From assembly GCA_043381765.1 (NCBI GenBank), contig JBHJMP010001013.1:1-26659 (forward strand): a DNA stretch of 26,659 bases, read 5' to 3'. The stretch comes from Collodictyon triciliatum. Its lineage: Eukaryota; CRuMs. Of the stretch, positions 1-10,600 are shown piece by piece. The translations under genes and the position numbers were made by a program. Within the stretch, counting starts at the first letter, position 1. Each line of letters begins with the position of its first letter. Under the pieces are notes generated by a model. It had not been told where the DNA came from, searched no databases, and was given only the letters and a program-made list of their open reading frames with translations.

Positions 1-22
1 TTTTTTTTTTTTTTTTTTTTTT

Positions 23-84
<62 letters not shown>
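1..84. repeat. Poly-T followed by (GTT)20 microsatellite
   Basis: Positions 1-24 are all T and 25-84 are 20 uninterrupted GTT triplets. On the minus strand this reads (AAC)20 then a poly-A run. It lies directly behind a possible stop codon (84-86) of the minus-strand EF-Ts gene. A poly-A end beside an (AAC)n array is also a common footprint of a retroposed A-tail, but no element body is visible here. Confidence 0.95.
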
Positions 85-121
85 CAGCGCATAGGTGTGC
101 TCTGTTATTTGCGTGAGCAAG

Positions 122-170
122 AAAAAAAAGAAAGAGAGAGGGAGAGAGAGAGAGAAAGAAAGGAAAGAGA
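122..170. repeat. Polypurine (AAAG/GAGA) tract in EF-Ts intron
   Basis: A 49-nt purine run on the plus strand, directly downstream (in the gene's direction) of the GTGAGT donor at 175. On the minus strand it forms a CT-rich polypyrimidine stretch upstream of the candidate acceptor at 103-102, so it may serve as a splice polypyrimidine tract. Confidence 0.7.
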
Positions 171-175
171 CTCAC

Positions 176-2029
176 GCTCATTCCTTGTTGGCGGAGATCC
201 TCTGCCTCGGATGTGGGAACTTGGCTTCGGGTCACATACCGCGCTCCCGTCCCCACAATTTGGATGGCTAATTTCTTGCCGATGCTTTGGAGCGCCTGTA
301 CTCAGGGAGAGGTGATGATATCATCCAATGAGTATAACGGTTGTGGATACTTTTGAGGCAAGGAAAATAGAAATATTCTCTTTTCTTTTTTTTTTTCCTC
401 CGTCACTGTTTTTTTTTTAAAAAAAAATAAATAAATGAATGATTATCATATGATGATATATTTTGATATCGAAGATAATTAAGACAAACATCTTGGGATG
501 ACTCTGGAAACGCTGTGTCACTCTCGAGAGACAACACGAGAGCCGAATTTCCAATCATGGGAGATGCACGGTAGTGAACATATCCGCTAAGCGTGCTCTA
601 GAATATTGCGCAGTCCAAATATTAAGAAATACTGAATGTCTGTACAAATTACCTTTACTAACTCTTTTATTTAATTTCAATTTTTTTCCCCTTGAAAATA
701 CATACGTCTCGTAAACAAAGATAATACAATGTCACACTTCATGACTGGGGTTTTTGATTCCAAAAAAAAAAGAAAGAAAGAAACTCGTTGTAAAATGAAT
801 ATAATAGTACAAAGGGCAAACATCTCTTTAACTTTCTCATCAAAAATTATGCATTTCTTTGTTTTTTTTTTTTACGTCTATTCAGTAGAAATTCACCTTC
901 ACATCTTTTTGTGAAATTACTACAGCTCGGCGAAGTTGAATATTCTCACCCAATTTCAGAATGCTACTGGCTATGGCCGAGTGAACATCATTGGAACCAT
1001 CTGGATACAATGCAATAAAAAAAAAAGGGGGGAAGGAAGAATAATAATCACAAATAAATCTTAAATAAAAATAAAAGTAAAAATACACCAACACCAACAA
1101 GTAATGCTTCCACAGTATTAACAGACACGCCCTTTTTCATATTAACAACATTATCAATTCAACCAAAGGTTAATTAAAAAGATATTTACCCTCCACTTTG
1201 GTCTTGAGAAGCTCCTCCGTTGACAGCTCGAAAATTGTACCGAAACTCCCAAAAGTGCTTGAGCCTTGAACTAATCCATTCGAAGCAACTTTTGTAACAA
1301 CATGTGGAGCCACAGAGTACAATCCTTGAGTCAGGCGGGTCGCAAGACTCTGAAACTCTTCATTCCTGGCCACAAAGTCTGTTTCGCAGTTCAACTATGC
1401 CATCACATAACCAAAAGGTAATGAGCACAGAATATCACATCATTCGGTTCCATCCACCTACACGCTTCTTATTCTTATGTCTTTTTCGAATAGTAATATT
1501 TTCCCGTCATATGGCAAGTGTGAATGGAGTACCCTCATTAGACAGGCAAATGTTTTGTCTGGCGACACAATCAAACCAGATAAGCCTTCCTCCGCCTTTC
1601 GGCTTGATTTCTTTGTTGCAACTGCCAACCCTGAAGCTTGCAGCAACTCTTGAGCTTTCTTGACATCGTTGTTGGCAGCGTGCAGTGCTTTCTGCAAGTG
1701 AGAGAGGAGGAGGTGGGAAACAAATATAAAGGAATAGGAATAATTTAAAGAAAAAGGCAGGTCATCATAACTCACTACAGTCCTCTGGATTATATTTTTC
1801 TTCTTCTTCTTTTCATCCCTTTATCTATGCTCATTTCACTGAGTTTCGACAATAATTTACCCTTCGTTTTGGCTTAATGGGAAACAAAAACTCTAAATTC
1901 TTATCTAGAAGACTTGTACTTTGCACTCGAAGATCGGAGCCGAAGTGAGGGCTCGAAGCTCTTTGATCAGCTTAATGGAGTCACTTTCGGCATATACTCT
2001 GGAGACGCCGTGAAACTGCCTGCATAGCA
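176..2029 (-). CDS. tsfm: Mitochondrial-type elongation factor Ts, partial, six exons
   Basis: EF-Ts exchanges GDP for GTP on EF-Tu during organellar translation. Six phase-compatible minus-strand exons fit: 2029-1920 (contains ELRALTSAPIFECK, the N-terminal helix), 1691-1533 (KALHAANNDVKKAQELL, UBA-like), 1394-1190 (LNCETDFVARNEEF, the family signature), 1000-897 (LKLGENIQLRR, the second signature), 597-490 (GYVHYRASPMIG) and 295-176 (KKLAIQIVGTGARYVTRSQVP). Introns are GT-AG; donors include GTAAAT at 1189, GTGAAT at 896 and GTGAGT at 175. About 270 residues are visible. The start codon and transit-peptide exon upstream of 2029 were not found. The usual C-terminal stretch is also missing: a possible last exon at 101-84 adds only STPMR and a stop, so the rest may lie off the left edge or the gene may be truncated. 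The family call is firm; the exon edges are inferred by eye. Confidence 0.9.
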
Positions 2030-2286
2030 CTGTGTGGGAGGTTAGTGTGACCAAGAAATATAAAATACAATAGAATTTGATTAAAATGATATCTTATTTA
2101 CAATCTACAGTGATAATACTTAAAAGGCTTACTAAACGTGCGCATAAAGCTGAGTTTCTGGGTCAGGAAGGCCATTTTTCTTTCGCCCGGCTTTAAAGTA
2201 AAAAACAAAAAAAAAAGTCAAAAAAAAAAAAAAGGAGAAAGAGGGATGACTTCTAAACCAATAGAGTTCGTGTCCTTTCAATGCCA

Positions 2287-3413
2287 TCAAAGTATTCTCC
2301 ACGCCAAAATCTTTTCCTTTCCAGGCCCGCAAGTAAGCCGTCCACGCGTGAAAAGCCACTCGGCTTGTAGGTAGGCCGGTGCGCACAGTTTTGTCGGCGA
2401 GGATTCGGCTTGTGGCAAACAATGTGATCCATCCTGACAAAGAACAAAGAAACGCCGAGCCACAAAAGCGCATGATGACGTCATCATTTTCATTTTCATT
2501 TTTCTTCTTTTTTCCTTTTTTTTCCTTTTTTTTCTTTTTTTTCTTTTTTTTCTTTTTTTTCTTTTTTTTTCTTTTTTTTCTTTTTTTTCTTTTTTTTCTT
2601 TTTTTTTCTATTATCTTAAATATTCTTCCGTGTTTCGAATCTGAATAAACCAGGTTTAGTAAATAGAATGTGCTTATCATAGCGGTGCTGATGAAAAAGA
2701 CATGGAAAGGTTAGTAATCCGCTCACAAGTGCAGGCAACAAGCGCCCGGTATTCATTATATTCCCGCGTCGATAGAATCCTGGAGCCTGTACAAGTGCTC
2801 CGACAAGATTATGAAAGCTCTCGACAGAGAAGTTCATTGAATCGTCATATGCACGATAAGATTGTATCCCAGACAACTCAGGCGGGTTATTGCGCGGTCG
2901 GAATCTGCACCAAGTGAGCATGGCCAACACACACGCCATCGACTACACGCTATCGCCTCCTTGGAGCATGGACAATCGCACTGTTGTTATTTGCCTAATC
3001 CACTCTTTGGATACTATATTCCCTATATTTTTTTAATGTGATTGCTATTTGTTGTTTACTTAAACACAAAACAAATATTCACCAAACAAAATAGAAAAAT
3101 CATGAAGTACCCTAAGACAGAATGTTTCTGGAAATTATAGGTGTATGATTATATATCGCATTTTTTAGCATTCAAATTCCTGATTTAAAGAATTATTTGA
3201 TGTTTTTATCCATTTATTTGTTGATAGAAATTTACTTCATATTACACAGAATCGAACGGCATTTCATTCTATCGAATTCATCAAGAGTCATTCAGAGAAT
3301 AACCCAACAAAAAAGAATAACCTGCAACCGCCCTCGAATGCCTTGCGCCATCCCGCCGTGGGCGCCACAGTCGAGACTCGGGCAGCACAAAGCACAAAGG
3401 CAGAGGCGTTCAT
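2287..3413 (-). CDS. Probable small protein of unknown function with mitochondrial-like N-terminus
   Basis: Not recognised. Exon 1 (3413-3322) starts MNASAFVLCAARVSTVAP and continues basic and small-residue rich, like a mitochondrial targeting peptide; it ends in phase 2 at an AG|GT donor. Exon 2 (2904-2727) joins in phase after GGTGCAG and encodes RPRNNPPELSGIQSYRAYDD and onward, ending before GTGAGC. A third exon starting at 2433 after TTTGTCAG is the natural continuation. The strictly phase-compatible reading ends at 2287, giving about 138 residues. A different frame of the same exon (GWITLFATSRILADK...) looks more protein-like and could splice to a further exon ending at 2132 (GRKKNGLPDPETQLYAHV). 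The intron between exons 2 and 3 holds the 9-bp T8C array. The gene lies upstream of EF-Ts on the same strand. Exons 1-2 are moderately supported; the 3' end is unresolved. Confidence 0.4.
2505..2608. repeat. (CTTTTTTTT)n minisatellite, 9-bp period
   Basis: About ten copies of a C followed by eight T, with small length variants. It sits inside the presumed second intron of the minus-strand gene and produces spurious lysine- or phenylalanine-rich open frames on both strands. Confidence 0.9.
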
Positions 3414-3918
3414 GTGTGGCACGATTTTAATAGTCAACCAAGGCGTTTAGATAAAAGCGTGCCTGCATTATACTGAACGTATTCTCATCATTAGCTATCG
3501 GCCTCTTTTTCGTCTTCGTCTTCGTCTTCGTTTTCGTTTTCGTTTTCGTTTTCTTTTTCTTTTTCTTTTTCTTTCTCCTTTTTCTTTCTCCTTTTCTTTT
3601 TCTTTTTCTTTTTCTTTTTCTTTTTCTTTTTCTTTTTCTTTTTCTTTTTCTTTTTCTTTCTCCTTTCTCCTTTCTCCTTTCTCCTTTCTCCTTTCTCCTT
3701 TCTCCTTTCTCCTTTCTCCTTTCTCCTTTCTCCTTTCTCCTTTATCTCTTTCTTTTCTATTTCCTTTGATGAAAACATCACTTGGTTATATTGGCTTTTT
3801 TTTAAAAAAAAAAAAGAAAAGAAAAGGACACAAACCCACCCACATAACAGTTCATATAAACATATATCTATGCCCACCACTGACCCAATCTTTGTACCTG
3901 CTTACGATTGAGTAGATC
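3414..3918. other. Intergenic region between divergent genes
   Basis: Lies between the start of the unknown minus-strand gene and the start of the giant plus-strand gene, so it should hold two divergent promoters. No TATA-like or other core promoter element could be called. Half of it is the pyrimidine satellite at 3504-3742. Confidence 0.5.
3504..3742. repeat. Graded pyrimidine satellite: TTCGTC to GTTTTC to CTTTTT to TTTCTCC
   Basis: From left to right the unit changes in steps: three TTCGTC units, about four GTTTTC units, a long run of CTTTTT hexamers, then about 12 copies of the heptamer TTTCTCC (about 3657-3740). Each block is nearly pure. The lysine/glutamate/aspartate open frame on the minus strand here is the repeat itself, not a gene. 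Confidence 0.93.
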
Positions 3919-4648
3919 ATGTATCTCGAGAGTCTCGGTTTGCCAAATGTTAAAAAAGTGCTCGACGGTATTGGAGTCTCCTCTTCTGACCTGATACCTA
4001 TGCTTTGCCATGAAATTGGTCGACAGAACATCATATCTGAGTGCACACCTCCTGAGAAAACCCGGTGCGAGAAGTGGGCCAGCTGCGCTGAATATTGGAC
4101 GAAAGAGTGCGGAATTAGAAATCCAACCTACATCGTTCTGCACGGCTTTAAGAATCTGGAAGAGCTGCTCCCACTGCGTGATAACCTCGAGCTGCTGAAG
4201 GTTGCCTCTGGAGAGGTTCATCGGTTGCATCTAAAGCTTGAAGAGCTTCTGCTAAAACATCCCGATGTTCCCGCACTGCCCCCACGCAAAGAACCTCTGC
4301 CTTGTTATGATGGTAATCTGGAAAAAAATCTTGAATATCTTCAAGGGGCTCAGTTTGTTGAGTTCATGGAGAAACTCCGAGACAGCTTTGGATGCCACTC
4401 GATTCGTGACGTTGCTTACCTGACACCCGAACAGTTTAACGAGCTTACACCTCTTGTTGATTTCTTTAAGAAGGATCAATTAACCGAATTCCAAAAGAGA
4501 ATGCGAGAATGGATCAAAGTGCTCGGAGATGAAGAAGATGCAGCTTACTTGGCAGCCGGGAATTATGATATCGAGACGCTGGCCAGTCATACTGATATCC
4601 TCTCCCTAGGACTCAACCTGGCGACAGCGTGCTACATACGCATGAAAG
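3919..4648 (+). other. N-terminal SAM-like segments of the giant protein (exon 1)
   Basis: Exon 1 encodes about 243 helical residues. YLESLGLPNVKKVLDGIGV near the N-terminus and VEFMEKLRDSFGCHSIRDV further on resemble sterile-alpha-motif-type helical bundles, which mediate protein-protein contacts. The frame would end at TAG 4672-4674, but AAAG|GTATTTC at 4649 and ATTAG|CT at 4773 join it in phase to the next open frame. I therefore treat it as the N-terminus of the giant protein; a separate gene is the alternative. Confidence 0.6.
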
Positions 4649-7600
4649 GTATTTCTGCACTTGAGGACGATTAGAAATCTGATAAATTATTCATGTTTTT
4701 TGTTTTGTTTTGCTCATGATTTCGTGTCTGAATAATAGCCAATTTTTTAATGATACCCAAATATAAATATTAGCTCCAAGAAAAGTTCCAAGTATTCTGA
4801 CACCTGATATATCGCCCCATTTCAAAGACTCAGAACACACTCTACAATCTTCAAATTCCCAAAGTGACCTGGAAACTTCACAAACAAATCCCCCAAATTC
4901 CACTGAAGTAGTCTCGTCAGAAGCCAAATTATATCTCCAAACACCTGAAGACACGCCCAAATCTAGCAATACTCCCAGTACTCGCAGCCTATCTGATAGG
5001 CGTGAAAATCTCTCTTCCATTCTACCTTCGCCACCAAATAGTCCAGATGGAAATATTGCAAATCCAACAACCATTCCAGCAGTAGTTGAAAGCAGTATAG
5101 TTGATACCAAAGATGTGGTAGTGATAGATTCGACGAATGGAAATCAACCAGTTTCCGTAATCGAGAATCCTCCAAACTCAACCTATTTTCCTGAAACCAA
5201 CTCTTCTACTCCCCCTTTATCATCTCACGACTTGAATACGAATCCTATCCTAGAAGAAAAACCATCAGATAGTGATATGGCAAGTCCAGAGACACACACC
5301 ATGACCTACAGAGAGCTTGCTATGAATGTTTTCAGTCTTGAGAGGAGCCCAGTTACCATAAAAGAAGAATATACATATCAGGAATTGAACCATCTTCCCA
5401 ACAAACAATATTATGTAGTTCCTGTGCTTCCACCTCGAAATAGGAAAGCAATATCTCTGTCAGATGTTAAGGACAGAAATTATGAATTCAGCCCTCTCGA
5501 AGTGATGGGACGTTGCCATCTCATGAGCGACACAGTAGTAGTTCCAGAAAAATTAAGTCAAGTTGAGCTAAAGCCTTTCTCTACGAAAATAACACTCAAG
5601 GAGGCATGGAAATCATTCAAAGAACAGTATCCGCCCCAAAGATACCATAATATTAAGGTGCATTCTCGAGAAATTACTCTTCATCTCCAGATAGAGGGAG
5701 AATTAGACCCAAGTCACGATTTATATATCATGGGACACCTGGCAGGTAACTTTGAGAAATATCTAGTACGTGGCCAAAATGACTATCATGAAGAGTCAAA
5801 AACTTATCAGATAAAAATTTCTTGCTCTGAAAACGATATCATGGCAAGAGAATTGGTACTTTGGGTTTTCATGATTGATAAGTCGAAAAATATCCTGTCG
5901 CATGCGCTCATAATAGGGGAAAAAGCGGACTTGAGCAATTTCTTTGTGATATTCAACCTGAAATCAAAGTCTATTCCATTACTTTGTATGGAACAAGAAG
6001 GGCTGGTAATAAGAAACGAAACAGATAGTATGAAAGCAGGATTCCGCTTTATGCTAGGGTCTTTGAAAGGGGTCATTCATGTGAATCCAGATGAATGCCT
6101 CGACCTCCTGACCAGACTGGGGTTGTATTCCACAAAGAATCTTTTTCACATGATAATTTTTTTCCAGGAGTCAAAAGACTGGAAAGAAATAACATCCAAA
6201 CTGCTGGCACTCGAAAAATTGGTTCCAAACAACTTAAGTTCTATTTGTGCCTTTGAAATACCTTCTGAATTTCAAGTCAAGTTTATGAAACTCCTTCAAA
6301 AGCAATTAATGGGCCTTGAGGAATCAAAATCAAGTACCAGGGGAGTGCCCACGTATATTATCAATACAGAGGCAGAAATGTCAAACTATTACAACATTTA
6401 CCTTTCATTGTTGGTGAAAACTGATGGAGAGCCATTGGAACCTTTTATTTTAATTAATAAACTTGCACGTGTTCAACTCAAATTGAGATATTCGACAAAC
6501 CAGGATATATACGCGAATATTCAACCACGCAGCCACGAAACCGTCGAACTGAGTTGCCGACTCATCCACTCTGAATTAAGCGAAAAGAAATCAGACTTTT
6601 CAATTTTGGACTCTGCCATATGCGTTGATGAAATATTGCGAAGGTGCTATTCTATTGAAGGTAATTGTTTCATCATATTGTTTGTTTTTTTTAAAAAAAA
6701 AAATCCATCATTTTTATTCTTCATCGACAATTAGTATTAATTTCTTTATCCACTAAACAAAGATTTCATCTGCAATAGATGAATTTTGCATCATGGGAAC
6801 CATCTTTGAATGTTCGAGTGAAAGTGTAAGAGAAGATAATGTGTTAAATAACATCAAAGATTCCATAAAAAAGAGGATGAAGGAAAGTTCAACCAGCGAA
6901 ATCCCCAAGATTGATATAGTCAAATGCATATCAAACATGAACCTCAGCAAATGGTCAGAAATAAAGATGAGATTCACGGAGGAAATTTTACAAGCTGCTA
7001 AAAAGCTGTTGGAGAATTACGCATTGGCCGAGTTGTTAGTTTTCTTGAGCCACTATGAGGTCCTACACACCTACAAGGTCTTCTTTCAATTATTAGACTT
7101 GGAATTCGGGCATATAAAACCATCTGAGAGGCTCTGTGAGATTTGGGATGGCTCATGCTCTAAATCAGAGAATATCCCCCATATCGTTGCTTTATCATAT
7201 ATAATTGAAAAAAAGTCAACAAAGACAAAACTTAATGACTATATTCACAAAATAATTGCAATAATAAACAAAAAAATTGAGACGTCACCAGAGAAATGTA
7301 TGGTTCTTTCAACATATGAGGACCTACTACGATTCACTGAAGGCCCAGACACGATAGCAACCATCACTGGGGGTCTCAAAGATTTTATCAAAGCTGTGGG
7401 ATTGAAAAATTTGATGAGAATTATTGCAGATGGCACATTTTTCAACATAGATAACTTCAGAACATCGGTAGTAGAGGCGTTGGTTAGCTCACTTAGCAGC
7501 AATATTGACTTGGGAGAAAGATTTACAATAATGGAAGATTGTACTGTAAGTGTCCAATATAAATATTCACTAACACGATTTTGCTAAGGTTTTTTTCTAT

Positions 7601-10600
7601 GCACGGTCTGATATGATTATTTTTTTCTTCGTAGATATTTCTCCACCCTACTCACCTTGGCTGTCACCAAATTATGTGCAAAATATTTTCTGCCAATCTG
7701 AGTCAAATCGTGCGGCCAGAATCCATGATTGACATCGTGAGGAGATACGATAACTGCTTCAAGAATCTCATGGGAATATGCGGGAAAATTCCCTCAGAAT
7801 ACAGAGAGAAATTAGCTGGCTCGTTCCTTTCTCATTGTGGAAAACTCCTAGAACAAATCATTTTGGCCATCAAAGACAAGAGCATAACTCCAGTACTGTG
7901 GAGTGCAGTGGATTCATCGTCTTATTTCAGGATAGATTATTTGCAAGCTGTTGTCACAATTTTCAATCTAATAGGAGACACTATCAAATCGACAAGAAAA
8001 TTAATTGCCGAATGGAGAAAGTTCACAGAGCAGATTAGACTCAGCAGGTGGGGTATCGGCTCTGGCATCACAAAGTTCGAAGAGAATATAAACACATTAT
8101 CGGATTGCTTCGAAAATACAAAATTCTTGGACATTGAGGTAGTCTCAAAGATTCCTGATCCCACAAGATACCATCCCATCGTGGGTATTCCAGAAAGCAA
8201 CGCTCTTTTTTCAAAATTTTACAAAGAGTTTCTGGAAAAATTAATGATTGGTGTTAAATTACCCTTTGATACTATCCAAGGATTCACAAAACGCTGCGTC
8301 GACAACTGGTTTGAGCCACTGGTGCCAGAGCTAAACACGTTCATGACGCGAATTTCTGAATTGGATATCGACGTCATTCTATTTAATGAATGGAGTCAAG
8401 ACAGTATTGACGTTATGGCAAATTTCAAGAGCATTTTGGACTCTTGCCGGCATTGTCTGCCTAAAAGTGTCGCTAATATTCCTGTAAATCTTAGGGAACT
8501 CTACAGCAATTTCCATAGTCTCTACGAGCGCTCACAGAAGATTATGGGGATTATAGACACAATCAAGACTCACAAGCTAATGCAGCTACCTGCAGAAGCT
8601 GAAGAGGCCAGTAGTATAATCAGAATGTGGTCAGGACTTTACCAAAAAAAACCTGAAGGATCAAAGTATGCTTTGTTTCCACCACAGTGTTCTCTGACAC
8701 TTCGTCAAGTACAAAGAGAATGGAAGATTTGGATGAAGGATGTCGTTGCTGTTGAACCACAAACCATAGAGACAGAAAAGTTTAAATCGGTCTCTGGGGT
8801 TATAGAGTTCTTTGGAAGTTTGCACTCTGAGAACCAGGGAAGTATTGTTGACTTGATTAATTTTTGTCGCTCCAGATTGGATGATTCAGATAATGAAAAG
8901 AAGGATTTGATCGAAAAGGCCAGAGAAGTATGGTCTATTGTTAGTTCAATAACTGAGTACAATGGGTCCTCGGATAAGACCCTTCCCCGAATGTTCCGGG
9001 CGTGGTCATCGTTGGTTGAGATGTCCCAAAATCCAAAATTAAACCTTAGTATCGAGGAACTTAAGGTTCTAGGCGAACTTTTGAGAGGAGTGTTTAATGC
9101 AGAAGCAAAGAAAGCCATGGATAGCATGAAACAAATAAAATCGGTAACAATTCTTGATTACCTCTACATAATCATCAGACTTCATGCAACTCATTTTATT
9201 TAAAAATTTTTTAGCTTCAGTCGTTTTATTTTCTCTATTATTCATCAAAGATAATTAAATAAATTAGACATGCAACTTTTGCATCGATGTGCAATATGAT
9301 GCCGAAAAGGGTGCACCTCTTCGAGTCAAACGCAAAGAATCCTCATCCGAAAAAGAGAGCCTGCCCATATATGGTATTCTTCAGCTTCGTCAGCTTTACG
9401 AAAAAGTGAACCTTATCATTAGCGCCGGAACAAGAGTTCATAAGTCGGAGGATTCTGGAGACCAGGAAGCAGAGAACTTTATCAGAGTGCTGGGACCGCT
9501 TTTTGAATACATAGATATCCTAGTAGATTTGAAGAAAGATGGCCATCCCCATTACCAGGTTTCACTTTGCTTTATGATATTCTCAATAGATAGATAATAC
9601 CCTTATATGCAAATTCAGTTTTATGTGTTTGATGTAGCAGATATTAGACGAAATAAGTTCAAATATGGAGTGATTAAACTTCGCATGAATAGGCCCACAG
9701 CGAAGTGATGGAAGGGAATATGAACCCACACTATATCGAAAACAAGATTAAAGATCTCAAAGAAGTGAAGGAAGAATGGGTGCTGCATATGACGGAAATT
9801 CGAAAAACGTATAATATCATCAACTTTTTCACCAATCAGCAGATTCTGAAACTGTATGATATTGAGTTTCCAGTTTCCATCCCTGAAGATAACAGTGATT
9901 TTATCAATCTTTTGAAAATCATATCACCAAATAAGAGTGAGGAAGCCGTAGTTGTTTTAGCTAGAAAATGCAAAATTGACATAATGCCAGAAACATTTCA
10001 AGAATTTCACCACGCCATTGGGTTACAGTTGGACGAAGTGTTTTTGGGTATAGACATACCGACAACTTCGTGGAAGCCTCAGATGAAGCAACTTTCCGAG
10101 CGTGAACCAAATGTCTTTATGATTGAAAAGCATGAGGATATTTGGGCGATGACATTCTCAATTTATGACGAGTTCCAGGACCGACTTCCGGTTTTTGAAG
10201 AAATCCTGGAATGTTCACTACAAACCACAAAGGGAAACATCGATACCTTCTTTCATAGACTGAATCGCTGTCAAAAGCGGACGAATTCAACTCGAGAGGC
10301 AAAGTTATATTCTATTCTGGAGCCAGCAGGGTTGCCTCAGCACTTGAAGCTTTATTTCGAAGATGTTCTCATACAGAGTACAGAAACTGCCCATTTCTCG
10401 TATAGCCTTCTAATCATAGCAACTTCAGGTCTTAACGACCCCATTACCGACCTGATTAAGAAATGGGACAGGAAGATTGCCATAAATGTGAGGAGCCGAG
10501 AAAAAGTTGCGGGTTACATTCAAAAAGCCATGTCTTTAAGCAACATCAAGCTAGAGATAGTGACTTCCAAGCAACCGTCTATTGGAAAATCGTATTGGAT

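Noticed and set aside
2132-3880. Lysine- or phenylalanine-rich open frames at 2132-2680, 2379-2648 and 3491-3880, and likewise 17732-18026 and 25773-26012
   Set aside because: They are translations of simple repeats (T8C, CTTTTT, TTTCTCC, poly-T), not genes.
3919-4674. A stand-alone 251-residue SAM protein
   Set aside because: A good donor at 4649 and acceptor at 4773 join it in phase to a long open frame with no start of its own. A separate gene remains possible but is less economical.
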